From WRAI01 sp031549605 (lineage in GTDB: Bacteria > Bacillota > Clostridia > Oscillospirales > UBA929), in assembly GCA_031549605.1 (NCBI GenBank), contig JAVBPM010000003.1, positions 1 to 32,733 of the forward strand: 32,733 bases of DNA, read 5' to 3'. The notes under the pieces were generated by a model. The model saw only the letters and a program-made list of their open reading frames with translations. It did not search any database and had not been told where the DNA came from. The position numbers were made by a program, and so were the translations under genes. Positions 15,371-22,567 of the stretch are shown here, piece by piece. Position 1 is the stretch's first letter, and the number at the start of each line of letters is the position of its first letter.

Positions 15371-16273
15371 ATGTTTGACACCGATATTGCCATCATCGGC
15401 GGCGGTCCCGCCGGTCTGACGGCGGCACTCTACGCCCAGCGCGGCGGTTGGCAGGTCATGCTATTTGAAAAGCTGATGCCGGGCGGCCAAATCAACACCA
15501 CGCCCGAGGTGGCCAATTATCCCGGCTTGCCCGCCACCGACGGCTATAGCATCGGCGCCGCCATGGCCGAGCAGGTCAAGGCGCTCGGCGTGCCCATGAT
15601 CGCCCACGAGGTGACTGCACTCAACCGCACCGAGAGCGGCTTTGCGCTGTCAGTCGCCGACCGCACCATCACCGCCCGCGCTGTCGTTCTGGCACTCGGC
15701 GCTCGGCGCCGTACGCTTGATGTCGAGGGCGAGGCGCGCCTGTTTGGTCGCGGCGTGTCCTACTGCGCCGTCTGCGACGGCCATTTCTTCAAAGACAAGC
15801 CCGTCGCCGTCGTCGGCGGCGGCAACACCGCGCTGGAGGACGCGCTGTATCTGGCCAAGCTGTGTCCGACCGTGCATTTGGTCCACCGCCGCCACGAGTT
15901 TCGCGGCAGCAAACACCTACAAGACCAAATCAGCCATACACCCAACATCACACTGCACTTAGCCGCCCGCCCCGTTGTTATAGAGGGCGACAACGCCGTG
16001 CAGCGGCTGCTGCTCGACACCGGCGATGAACTCGACGTCGCCGCCGTCTTTGTCGCCGTCGGCACTGTGGCCGACAGCGCGCTGGTAGCCAATTTGCTTG
16101 ACCTTGACGAGCAGGGGCGCGTCGTCGCTGATGAAAGCGGCGCCACCGCCGTGCCCGGTCTCTTTGTCTCCGGAGACCTGCGCGCCAAGCCACTCTATCA
16201 AATCGTTACTGCCACAGCCGACGGCGCGTATGCCGCTACAGCGGCGGGGCAGTATTTGGAAAGGCAGGGATAA
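15371..16273 (+). CDS. trxB: Thioredoxin-disulfide reductase
   Basis: This flavoprotein passes electrons from NADPH, or in some clostridia reduced ferredoxin, to thioredoxin. The 300-residue protein has the FAD-binding GGGPAGLTAALYAQR, the redox pair CAVC at Cys132 and Cys135, a second nucleotide-binding GGGNTALEDAL near 149, and the C-terminal FAD contact GLFVSGDLRAKPLYQIVTA. The second nucleotide motif is followed by HRRHEFRGSK, whose basic residues are typical for NADPH-type enzymes. GGAGGA precedes the ATG. No trxA is adjacent. It lies between the MATE gene and an amidohydrolase in a run of co-directional genes with gaps under 15 nt. Confidence 0.93.
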   Translation: MFDTDIAIIGGGPAGLTAALYAQRGGWQVMLFEKLMPGGQINTTPEVANYPGLPATDGYSIGAAMAEQVKALGVPMIAHEVTALNRTESGFALSVADRTITARAVVLALGARRRTLDVEGEARLFGRGVSYCAVCDGHFFKDKPVAVVGGGNTALEDALYLAKLCPTVHLVHRRHEFRGSKHLQDQISHTPNITLHLAARPVVIEGDNAVQRLLLDTGDELDVAAVFVAVGTVADSALVANLLDLDEQGRVVADESGATAVPGLFVSGDLRAKPLYQIVTATADGAYAATAAGQYLERQG

Positions 16274-16276
16274 CCG

Positions 16277-17395
16277 ATGCTGATTAAAAACGTCACGCTA
16301 CACCTCGGCAACGCCGCCGTCATTGACAAAGGCTGGTTAACCTTCGACAATGGCACGATTACCGGCGGCGGTCCGATGGACACCTGCCCCGACGCGCTCG
16401 GCGAGCTGGACGCGACGGGCTTACACCTCAGTCCGGGGCTGATTGATGCCCACTGCCACATCGGCATCTACGCCGACTCGACGCGCGGCAGCGACCTCGA
16501 CGTCAACGAGCTGACCGAGGCCGTGACGCCGCACGTCCGCGCCATTGACGCCATCAACCCCTTTGACCGCGGCTTTGCCGACGCGCGCGCCGGCGGCGTG
16601 ACGGCCGTCATGCTCAGCCCCGGCAGCGCCAACCCCATCTGCGGCGAGATGGTCGTGGTGCAAACGCACGGTCGCCGCATTGACGACATGGTGCTGCTGG
16701 CCGAGGCGGGCATGAAAATGGCGCTGGGCGAAAACCCCAAGTATGTTCACGGCGCCAAGCGCATGCCCACAACGCGCATGGGTACCGCCGCCGTGATTCG
16801 CGAGGCGCTGTCACAGGCCAGCGCTTACATAGAGCGTGAGGGCAAGAGTAATATCCGCTTGCGCAGCCTAAAACGCGTGCTGAACAAGGGTCTGCCCGTG
16901 CACTGCCACGCCCACCGTGCCGACGATATGTTTACCGCGCTGCGCATTGCCAAGGAGTTTGACCTCGATCTGACCATAGTCCACGGCACCGACTGCGCCG
17001 TGGTGGCCGATTTGCTGGCCGCCGAAAAGGTGCCGGTCATTGTAGGACCGCTGACCACCCACCGCTCCAAGCCCGAGACGGCCAACCGCGAGATTTCCAA
17101 CCCCGGCGCGCTGGTGGCCGCCGGTTCCATTCCCGCCGTCTGCACTGACGCGCCGGTTGTGCCCATTGAATACCTAACCCACAGCGCCGCCATGGCCTGC
17201 AAGGCGGGCAATCTGACGCTGGAGCAAGGGCTACACATGATTACCGGCCGCGCCGCCGACATTCTGCACATTGGTCACCTGACCGGACGGCTCAAAGCCG
17301 GACTGCGCGCCGATTTGGCGCTGTGGTCATGCCACCCGCTGGCGCAGGAGGCCAAGCTGTGCCGCCTGTACATCGCGGGCGAGCGCGTGGTATGA
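16277..17395 (+). CDS. Amidohydrolase-superfamily protein, substrate unknown
   Basis: The 372-residue protein is a metal-dependent hydrolase of the imidazolonepropionase/dihydroorotase-like group. It has a short N-terminal beta-sandwich, then the metal-binding LIDAHCHIG at about residues 55-63, further histidines in LPVHCHAHR and IVHGTD, and the catalytic-type Asp in VCTDAPVVP near 295. The C-terminal beta-sandwich ends in GLRADLALWSCHPL. An AGGGA Shine-Dalgarno lies 9-12 nt upstream of the ATG. Its TGA overlaps the next ATG by 4 nt, coupling it to a fumarase alpha subunit. No purine, pyrimidine or histidine genes are beside it, so the substrate is open. Confidence 0.88.
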   Translation: MLIKNVTLHLGNAAVIDKGWLTFDNGTITGGGPMDTCPDALGELDATGLHLSPGLIDAHCHIGIYADSTRGSDLDVNELTEAVTPHVRAIDAINPFDRGFADARAGGVTAVMLSPGSANPICGEMVVVQTHGRRIDDMVLLAEAGMKMALGENPKYVHGAKRMPTTRMGTAAVIREALSQASAYIEREGKSNIRLRSLKRVLNKGLPVHCHAHRADDMFTALRIAKEFDLDLTIVHGTDCAVVADLLAAEKVPVIVGPLTTHRSKPETANREISNPGALVAAGSIPAVCTDAPVVPIEYLTHSAAMACKAGNLTLEQGLHMITGRAADILHIGHLTGRLKAGLRADLALWSCHPLAQEAKLCRLYIAGERVV

Positions 17396-18234
17396 GACAG
17401 CTCGACGCCGCACAACTGCGCGCCACAGTCGCCCAACTGTGCGTCACCGCCAATACCCACCTGCCACCCGACATCGAAGCGGCGCTGCACACCGCGCGTG
17501 ACAACGAGCGCGACGAGCTGCCGCGCGGCATACTGCAAACGCTGTGCGACAACGCCGTGGCCGCGCGCGACACTGGTCTGCCCATTTGTCAGGATACCGG
17601 CCTAACCGTCATCTACGTTGACTGGGGGCAGGATGTGCTGCTGACCGGCGGTGACTTTACCCAAGCCATTACCCACGGCGTCGCCGACGCGACCCAAAGC
17701 GGCTATCTGCGCGCCTCGGTCGTCGCCGACCCGCTGCGGCGCACCAACACCGGCGACAATACGCCGCCGGTTATCCACCAGCGCTTTGTGCCCGGCGACA
17801 CTGTAACCGTCACCGTCGCGCCCAAGGGCTTCGGCAGCGAAAATATGAGCGCGCTGCGCTTTCTGCCGCCCCATACGACGCCCGAAGGCATCATCGAAGC
17901 GGTGGTGCAGTGCGTTAGGGACGCCGGCGCCAACCCCTGCCCGCCCGTCATTGTCGGCGTGGGGCTGGGCGGCACAGCTGAAACCTGTTGCCGCAACGCC
18001 AAGCGCGCGCTGCTGCGTGCCGTCGGCTCAACCCACCCCGACCCCTTCTACGCCGATCTGGAGGTTTGCACGCTCAACGCGTTGCAGGGCACAGGCATCG
18101 GCCCGCAGGGCATGGGCGGTCACACAACGGCGCTGGCCGTGTTCTACGCACCGGCCCCGACGCACATCGCAGGACTACCGCTGGCGGTCAACATCGGCTG
18201 CCACGCCACCCGCCACGCCTCGGCCACCATATAA
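17392..18234 (+). CDS. Class I fumarate hydratase / tartrate dehydratase alpha subunit
   Basis: The 280-residue protein matches the N-terminal (alpha) subunit of [4Fe-4S] class I hydro-lyases that interconvert fumarate and malate or dehydrate tartrate. Signatures are LPICQDTG (cluster Cys), GFGSENMSAL, GVGLGGTAE and NALQGTGIGPQGMGG. Its partner beta subunit normally follows at once, but here a GNAT gene follows and no beta subunit occurs in the window. The ATG at 17392 overlaps the amidohydrolase stop (ATGA). Fumarate produced through aspartate metabolism could link it to the nad genes, but this is speculation. Fumarase versus tartrate dehydratase cannot be decided. Confidence 0.9.
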   Translation: MRQLDAAQLRATVAQLCVTANTHLPPDIEAALHTARDNERDELPRGILQTLCDNAVAARDTGLPICQDTGLTVIYVDWGQDVLLTGGDFTQAITHGVADATQSGYLRASVVADPLRRTNTGDNTPPVIHQRFVPGDTVTVTVAPKGFGSENMSALRFLPPHTTPEGIIEAVVQCVRDAGANPCPPVIVGVGLGGTAETCCRNAKRALLRAVGSTHPDPFYADLEVCTLNALQGTGIGPQGMGGHTTALAVFYAPAPTHIAGLPLAVNIGCHATRHASATI

Positions 18235-18247
18235 AGGAGCGCTGCCT

Positions 18248-18721
18248 ATGAGCATGACCGTCCGCTACGCCCGCCACGACGACTACCCTGCCATCGCGCG
18301 GCTGCTGCAACAGATTTGCACGCTGCACGCGCAACTGCGTCCCGACATCTTTCGGTCGGGTGGGCAAAAATACAGCCAAGACGACTTTGCCGCCATGCTA
18401 AACGACGTAAACAAGCCGGTGCTGGTGGCTGTCGATGACACCGACGCCGTGCAGGGCTACGCCTTTTGCCAGATAAAAACAAACGACAGCCCCGTGCTGT
18501 GTCATGACAAAGTGCTGTTCATCGATGACCTCTGCGTCGACGAAGCCTGCCGTGCCGGTGGCATCGGTGGGCTGCTGTTTGACGAGTGCGTGGCGCTGGC
18601 GCGTGAATGCAAGGCCGCGCGCGTTGAGCTGTCTGTCTGGCAGTGCAACCAGTCGGCCATACAGTTCTATCTCAAGCGGCACATGACACCGCAGCGCGCC
18701 ATCATGGAACTGCCGTTGTAA
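18248..18721 (+). CDS. GNAT-family N-acetyltransferase
   Basis: The 157-residue protein has the GNAT fold: an N-terminal strand-helix (VRYARHDDYPAIARLLQQI), the central strand FIDDLCVDEACRAGGIGGLLF with the acetyl-CoA pyrophosphate-binding R-x-G-G-I-G loop near residue 100, and the C-terminal ELSVWQCNQSAIQFYLK. It should transfer an acetyl group from acetyl-CoA to an amine; the substrate is unknown. ATG 18248 is supported by AAAGGAG about 8 nt upstream, although a second ATG at 18254 is possible. It is the last gene of the nadA-to-GNAT run, and no terminator is obvious after it. Confidence 0.9.
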   Translation: MSMTVRYARHDDYPAIARLLQQICTLHAQLRPDIFRSGGQKYSQDDFAAMLNDVNKPVLVAVDDTDAVQGYAFCQIKTNDSPVLCHDKVLFIDDLCVDEACRAGGIGGLLFDECVALARECKAARVELSVWQCNQSAIQFYLKRHMTPQRAIMELPL

Positions 18722-18732
18722 AAAAGCACCTC

Positions 18733-18761
18733 TTGCCACAAATCCATCACTGTGCTACAAT
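18733..18761 (+). promoter_or_regulatory. Extended -10 promoter of the ferredoxin gene
   Basis: TTGCCA (18733-18738), a 17-nt spacer and TACAAT (18756-18761) preceded by TGC (an extended -10) lie 33 nt upstream of the ferredoxin start. Confidence 0.8.
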
Positions 18762-18794
18762 ACTGGCGTAACTCTAAACAAGGAGGAAAAAACA

Positions 18795-18965
18795 ATGGCT
18801 CACATCATTACCGACGACTGCATCAGCTGCGGCGCTTGCGAAGCCGAGTGCCCCGTGTCCTGCATCTCGGCTGGTGACACCAAATATGTCATCAGCGCCG
18901 AAGAGTGCATCGACTGCGGCGCCTGCGCCGGCGTCTGCCCGACCGACGCTGCCAAGCCCGAATAA
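18795..18965 (+). CDS. 2[4Fe-4S] clostridial-type ferredoxin
   Basis: This 56-residue protein is a small electron carrier with two [4Fe-4S] clusters. Two classic CxxCxxCxxxCP motifs are present: Cys9, 12, 15, 19 and Cys38, 41, 44, 48. A further Cys23 lies in the first half. The two halves are pseudo-repeats (CISCGACEAECP and CIDCGACAGVCP). AGGAGG (18781-18786) precedes the ATG. It has its own promoter and terminator and is therefore probably abundant and monocistronic. Such ferredoxins serve pyruvate:ferredoxin oxidoreductase and hydrogenase in anaerobes, which supports a clostridial host. Confidence 0.95.
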   Translation: MAHIITDDCISCGACEAECPVSCISAGDTKYVISAEECIDCGACAGVCPTDAAKPE

Positions 18966-18981
18966 TTCAACACGCTACTTA

Positions 18982-19017
18982 AAGAGGCGCGTACCGCATA
19001 AGCGGTGCGCGCCTCTT
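18982..19017. terminator. Long bidirectional hairpin after the ferredoxin gene
   Basis: A 16-bp stem (18982-18997 with 19002-19017, one T-G wobble) has loop ATAA and lies between convergent genes. T-rich sequence follows on both strands but is not a strong U tract (GTCTTG on plus; TTTAAGT on minus). Confidence 0.75.
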
Positions 19018-19028
19018 GTCTTGCTGCA

Positions 19029-19451
19029 TTAACAAAGCCAAAACCCAATCACAGGGCCTAGCAAGATTGCCGCGTAAATCAGCGTAATCCACGGCTGGTA
19101 ATCGACGTAGAACCCCTTAAAGCTCAAGCTCCACGGGTGCTTAATCAGCACCCAGCCCACGACGTCGAAAACAATGCAAATCCCCATCCAAAGCAGACCG
19201 GTAACAAGCGCTTCGTCCAGCGACGGCTGCGCCAGTCCGGACATATAAAGCCATCCGAACAGCGAGAAGAGCACAATGTTGTACAGCGGATGCCACGGCT
19301 TTGTCTTTTCGTAGGCCTCGCCCATACCGTCCTTGTCCATTGGCTTCAAATGCCGCACATAGATGTTGAAAACGGTATGCCCCATCCCAACCAGCGTCAC
19401 CAGCACATAGCAAACCCAAAACCACAGCATCGACAGTCCAAACGCCTGCAT
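19029..19451 (-). CDS. Small four-helix membrane protein, unknown function
   Basis: The 140-residue protein has four predicted transmembrane segments: near FGLSMLWFWVCYVLVTLV, YNIVLFSLFGWLYM, GLLWMGICIVFDVVGWVLI, and the C-terminal ITLIYAAILLGPVIGFW. The loop between helices 1 and 2 is conserved-looking and charged (RHLKPMDKDGMGEAYEKTKPWHP). The start at plus 19451 is set by GAGGAGGTG just upstream; a longer frame to 19502 overlaps the promoter. It stands alone, divergent from the metal-sensor gene and convergent with the ferredoxin gene. I do not recognise the family. Confidence 0.8.
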   Translation of the reverse strand: MQAFGLSMLWFWVCYVLVTLVGMGHTVFNIYVRHLKPMDKDGMGEAYEKTKPWHPLYNIVLFSLFGWLYMSGLAQPSLDEALVTGLLWMGICIVFDVVGWVLIKHPWSLSFKGFYVDYQPWITLIYAAILLGPVIGFWLC

Positions 19452-19482
19452 ACCGCACCTCCTCAGCGTTTTTTCTCGGCTC

Positions 19483-19491
19483 AGTATATCA
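19483..19491 (-). promoter_or_regulatory. Possible extended -10 promoter of the membrane-protein gene
   Basis: On the minus strand TGA-TATACT (-10 at plus 19483-19488) forms an extended -10 element 32 nt upstream of the start codon. No good -35 is seen at 17 nt. Confidence 0.4.
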
Positions 19492-19551
19492 CAAAACCGC
19501 ACAACACACCAGTCTACACGCCCACTCCAAACCCTATTTCAACAAAATCTA

Positions 19552-19580
19552 TTGACCCACTCAGCGCAACTTCATATAAT
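19552..19580 (+). promoter_or_regulatory. Sigma-A promoter of the metal-resistance operon
   Basis: TTGACC (19552-19557), a 17-nt spacer and a perfect TATAAT (19575-19580) precede the metal-sensor gene. The operator palindrome begins 2 nt downstream and covers the expected transcription start. Confidence 0.88.
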
Positions 19581-19581
19581 A

Positions 19582-19603
19582 CATATGAACAAATATTCAT
19601 ATG
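19582..19603 (+). promoter_or_regulatory. SmtB/CadC-type operator
   Basis: Perfect 8-bp arms CATATGAA (19582-19589) and TTCATATG (19596-19603) flank a 6-nt spacer. The core TGAACA-AA-TATTCA matches the 12-2-12 box recognised by SmtB/ArsR-family metal sensors. Its position over the +1 region implies that apo-sensor blocks RNA polymerase and metal relieves this. Confidence 0.82.
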
Positions 19604-19617
19604 TTGGAGTGATAGCC

Positions 19618-19980
19618 ATGACTGACCTTCACAGCCCCGATTGCAATTGTACTATTATCCATGCCGACGTGCTTGAGCAGGTCGACGCGCAGCTGCCCGA
19701 CGAGGATTTGTTGTTCCAACTGGCCGAACTGCTCAAGGTCTTTGGCGACACGACGCGCGTGCGCATTCTGTGGGCGCTTAGCTTGCACGAGCTGTGCGTC
19801 TGCGATTTGGCGGCGCTGCTGAAAATGACAGCCACCGCCATCAGCCACCAGCTGCGCATCTTGAAGAACATGCAGCTGGTCAAACCGCGCCGCGCTGGCA
19901 AGGTCGTCTACTATTCACTGGCCGACAGCCATGTGACGCAAATACTCAACCAGGGCTTTGAACATATCAACGAGGAATGA
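19618..19980 (+). CDS. cadC: ArsR/SmtB-family metal sensor, CadC-like
   Basis: The 120-residue winged-helix repressor should bind the operator upstream and release on Cd/Pb/Zn. Candidate ligands for both classical sites are present. The Cd/Pb-type site (alpha3N) has Cys9, Cys11 and the ELCVCD motif (Cys60, Cys62). The Zn-type alpha5 site has Asp103, His105, His116 and Glu119. This residue pattern parallels CadC of plasmid pI258 with a shift of two, from memory. The recognition helix is in TATAISHQLRILKNMQLV. GGAG lies about 8 nt before ATG 19618. It is followed directly by the ATPase gene, so sensor and pump form one autoregulated operon. Confidence 0.92.
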   Translation: MTDLHSPDCNCTIIHADVLEQVDAQLPDEDLLFQLAELLKVFGDTTRVRILWALSLHELCVCDLAALLKMTATAISHQLRILKNMQLVKPRRAGKVVYYSLADSHVTQILNQGFEHINEE

Positions 19981-19988
19981 GGGATACC

Positions 19989-21878
19989 ATGTCATCCGAA
20001 TGCAACCAAGCCTCCGGCTGCGGATGCGGCCACGACCACGGCCACGAGGAGGGTCTTTCGCTGCCGCTGATTGGCGCCGGTATTGCCATCCTGCTGCTGG
20101 GCATCTTGCTACCCATCCCCCATTGGGCCAAAATGGCCATTCACGCCGCCGGCTGGCTGCTGTGCGGCCGCGACCTGCTGCGCGCCGTATGGGCCAATCT
20201 TAAGGCGCGCCAGTTTTTTGATGAAAACCTGCTGATGACGGTTGCGACGCTGGGCGCTTTTGCGCTGGGCGACAGCGCCGAGGGCCTTTCCGTGCTGCTG
20301 TTCTTCATGGTGGGCGAGTATTTCCAAGGCCGCGCCGTCGGCAAGTCGCGCAGCGCCATTTCAGCACTGGTCGACCTGCGCCCGCAACAAGTACATCTGC
20401 TCACCGACGACAACCGGACGCTTGACGCACCGGCGCTTTCCGTCACCATCGGCAGTCGTATTCTCATCAAGCCGGGCGAAAAAATCCCGCTTGACGGCGT
20501 AGTGCTCACCGGCCAATCAACCGTCACGACAGCGGCGCTGACCGGCGAATCGATGCCGCAGCCGGTCGAATCCGGCAGCACCGTACTGGCCGGAACGGTC
20601 AACGGCGGCGGGCTGCTAACCGTTGAGGTCGACAAGCTTTTTGACGACACCGCCGCCGCGCAAATCCTCAAGCTGGTCGAGCAATCGGAGTCCAACAAGG
20701 CGCCCACCGAGCAGTTTATCACCAAATTCGCCCGTGTCTACACACCCGTCGTCATGGCCGCCGCTTTGCTGCTGGCCGTCGTGCCGTCGCTGGTGACCGG
20801 CGACTGGTCAACATGGGTCTACCGCGCGCTTGTCTTTCTAATCATCAGCTGTCCCTGTGCGCTGGTGCTGTCCATACCACTCAGCTTCTTTGCCGGCATT
20901 GGCCGCGCGGGAAAGCAGGGCATATTGGTCAAGGGCGGCCAGTACATCGAGGCGCTGGCGCATTTGCACACCGTTATGTTCGACAAAACCGGCACGCTGA
21001 CACGCGGCGAGTTTGCCCTAACCGGCGTGCAACCGGCCAACGGCCTGTCTGCCGACCAGCTGCTGCAAATCGTCGCCTCGGCCGAGGCCAACTCAACGCA
21101 CCCGCTGGCGCAAGCCGTCTGCCGCGCCTACACCGGCAAACCGCTGCCGCTTCAAGCCTTAGAGGAGCGTCCGGGCCACGGCCTGCTGGCCACCATCGAC
21201 GACCGCCGCTACGCGCTGGGCAACGCCGCTCTGATGCGCGAGGTGTCGGCCCACTTGCCCGACGGCCACGACGACACAACCGCCATCTACGTCGCCTGCG
21301 ACGGCCAATATATCGGTTGTCTCAGCTTTGCCGACCAGCTGCGTGACGACGCGCAGGCGGCCGTTGACCATCTGCGCGCGCAGGGCATCGAGACCATCGC
21401 CATGGTCACCGGCGACCGCCAAGCCGCCGCACAACCTGTTTTTGAACAACTCAAGCTTGATTCGCTGACCGCCGAGGTGCTGCCCGCCGGCAAGCTGGAC
21501 GCGCTATCTGCACTTCAAAACAAGCTGCCGGCCAAGCGCACACTCGCCTTTGTCGGCGACGGCATCAACGACGCGCCGGTGCTCAAGGCCGCCGACGTCG
21601 GCGTCGGTATGGGGCTGGGCAGTCAGGCCGCCATCGAGGCCAGCGACGTCGTGCTGATGCACGGCAACCCGTCGGCTTTGCCCACCGCCGTGGCCATCGC
21701 CAAGCGCACGCGCCGCATTGTCGTGCAAAACATCGTGCTGGCACTGTCGCTCAAGCTGGTTGTACTGGTGCTGGGCGCACTGGGTATGGCCGAGATGTGG
21801 CAAGCGGTACTCAGCGACGTCGGTGTCGCGCTGCTGTGCGTGCTTAACGCCATGCGCATTCTGCGTGGCAACGTGTAA
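19989..21878 (+). CDS. cadA: P1B-type Zn/Cd/Pb-exporting ATPase
   Basis: This metal pump couples ATP hydrolysis to export of soft divalent cations across the membrane. At 629 residues it lacks the N-terminal HMA domain (CxxC ferredoxin-like fold) and instead begins with a Cys/His tail (SGCGCGHDHGHEEG). Motifs in order are actuator TGES (185-188), transport-site CPC (288-290), phosphorylation DKTGTLT (Asp332), the HP motif in STHPLAQAV, and hinge GDGINDAP (523-530). Lys589 and Asp610 in the last two helices mark the Zn/Cd/Pb (P1B-2) class. ATG 19989 has GAGGG 5 nt upstream; ATG 19977 in the sensor stop is less likely because its Shine-Dalgarno would abut it. Confidence 0.95.
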   Translation: MSSECNQASGCGCGHDHGHEEGLSLPLIGAGIAILLLGILLPIPHWAKMAIHAAGWLLCGRDLLRAVWANLKARQFFDENLLMTVATLGAFALGDSAEGLSVLLFFMVGEYFQGRAVGKSRSAISALVDLRPQQVHLLTDDNRTLDAPALSVTIGSRILIKPGEKIPLDGVVLTGQSTVTTAALTGESMPQPVESGSTVLAGTVNGGGLLTVEVDKLFDDTAAAQILKLVEQSESNKAPTEQFITKFARVYTPVVMAAALLLAVVPSLVTGDWSTWVYRALVFLIISCPCALVLSIPLSFFAGIGRAGKQGILVKGGQYIEALAHLHTVMFDKTGTLTRGEFALTGVQPANGLSADQLLQIVASAEANSTHPLAQAVCRAYTGKPLPLQALEERPGHGLLATIDDRRYALGNAALMREVSAHLPDGHDDTTAIYVACDGQYIGCLSFADQLRDDAQAAVDHLRAQGIETIAMVTGDRQAAAQPVFEQLKLDSLTAEVLPAGKLDALSALQNKLPAKRTLAFVGDGINDAPVLKAADVGVGMGLGSQAAIEASDVVLMHGNPSALPTAVAIAKRTRRIVVQNIVLALSLKLVVLVLGALGMAEMWQAVLSDVGVALLCVLNAMRILRGNV

Positions 21879-21897
21879 CCGCTGCAGGACCCGCCGC

Positions 21898-21909
21898 ATA
21901 CCATGGTAT
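21898..21909. repeat. 12-bp perfect palindrome
   Basis: ATACCATGGTAT lies 20 nt after the ATPase stop and 22 nt before the next start. It has no loop, so it would suit a dimeric DNA-binding protein rather than an RNA hairpin. Significance is uncertain. Confidence 0.4.
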
Positions 21910-21930
21910 AGCATCCGGGGGAGGTGTACC

Positions 21931-22161
21931 ATGAAATGTACCATGCGGGATAAGCTGACCAAGCTGATAGATGTTAAATCCATCGTCACCATTATGATTA
22001 TCGGCACCTTTTGCTATCTGTCCATCACCGGACGCATCGGCGGCGACGTATTTATGCAAGTGGTCATGATTATCATCGGATTTTTCTTTGCCAGCAAAAC
22101 CTTTGGAGAAGGCCATCCTTCCCTTCATAGCCAGAGCGACGACAAAGACGGCAGCCCTTAG
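21931..22161 (+). CDS. Small membrane protein, holin-like or hypothetical
   Basis: The 76-residue protein has a basic N-terminus (RDKLTKLIDVKS), one hydrophobic helix (IVTIMIIGTFCYLSI), a short GRIGGD turn and a second helix (VFMQVVMIIIGFFFAS), then a polar tail. It resembles small two-helix proteins seen in clostridial phage and chromosomal loci, some called holin-like; this is from memory and tentative. GGAGG (21920-21924) supports ATG 21931. A second in-frame ATG at 21943 lies in a duplicated TGTACCATG. No phage genes are near. It may be cotranscribed with the metal pump, 52 nt upstream. Confidence 0.7.
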   Translation: MKCTMRDKLTKLIDVKSIVTIMIIGTFCYLSITGRIGGDVFMQVVMIIIGFFFASKTFGEGHPSLHSQSDDKDGSP

Positions 22162-22176
22162 GGTGGCCGTCTTTTT
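22144..22176 (+). terminator. Intrinsic terminator overlapping the stop of the small membrane gene
   Basis: A 9-bp stem AAAGACGGC / GCCGTCTTT with an inner CCC/GGG pairing is followed by a T run. It begins inside the last codons of the gene. Confidence 0.85.
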
Positions 22177-22253
22177 ACATCAAAACCAAAATCTGACAAA
22201 ATTGTGGGAACAAATCCTTACTTGTTGCGTCAAAGAACGACAGAGGGTGACAA

Positions 22254-22282
22254 AAAGAAAAAAACCGCCTTTCGGCGGTTTT
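22254..22282 (-). terminator. Terminator of the tRNA-Val gene
   Basis: On the minus strand the stem AAAACCGCC / GGCGGTTTT with loop GAAA directly abuts the tRNA CCA end and is followed by a long T-rich tract (plus 22254-22264 is A-rich). Confidence 0.88.
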
Positions 22283-22357
22283 GGTGGACGCTAAGAGATT
22301 CGAACTCCTGACCCTTCGCACGTCAAGCGAATGCTCTACCAACTGAGCTAAGCGTCC
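22282..22357 (-). tRNA. tRNA-Val (anticodon GAC)
   Basis: The 76-nt gene includes an encoded CCA (plus 22282-22284). Acceptor GGACGCT pairs with AGCGTCC. The D arm is GCTC/GAGC, the anticodon stem TTCGC/GCGAA with loop TTGACGT, and the T arm AGGAG/CTCTT with loop TTCGAAT (one G-U pair). Anticodon GAC reads GUC and GUU. Position 37 is G. It is a single-gene transcript with its own promoter and terminator. Confidence 0.95.
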
Positions 22358-22378
22358 CTATCGCGTTTGCGCTTTCCT

Positions 22379-22406
22379 ATTATACTCATTCACGCGCGCT
22401 TGTCAA
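22379..22406 (-). promoter_or_regulatory. Promoter of tRNA-Val
   Basis: On the minus strand a perfect TTGACA (plus 22401-22406), a 16-nt spacer and a perfect TATAAT (plus 22379-22384) lie about 20 nt upstream of the mature tRNA 5' end. Confidence 0.88.
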
Positions 22407-22489
22407 CCCCCTAATCGCCCAATTTTCCTCACAGTCATCGCAAGCAAAACACAAGAATTACATAATTTACCATAATTGGATATTTCATG

Positions 22490-22518
22490 TTGACTTCTGT
22501 CGTTTTTGTTTGTATACT
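22490..22518 (+). promoter_or_regulatory. Promoter of the AbrB-family gene
   Basis: TTGACT (22490-22495), a 17-nt spacer and TATACT (22513-22518) lie 49 nt before the GTG start. The upstream 100 bp are AT-rich and otherwise empty. Confidence 0.82.
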
Positions 22519-22567
22519 GGGTGCGGACAATCGGAGCCTATTGCCAACCATTTAGGAGGAGTAACTA

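Noticed and set aside
22162..22253. Possible small gene between the 76-residue membrane protein and the tRNA
   Set aside because: The interval holds only the terminator tail and AT-rich sequence with no Shine-Dalgarno-linked frame.
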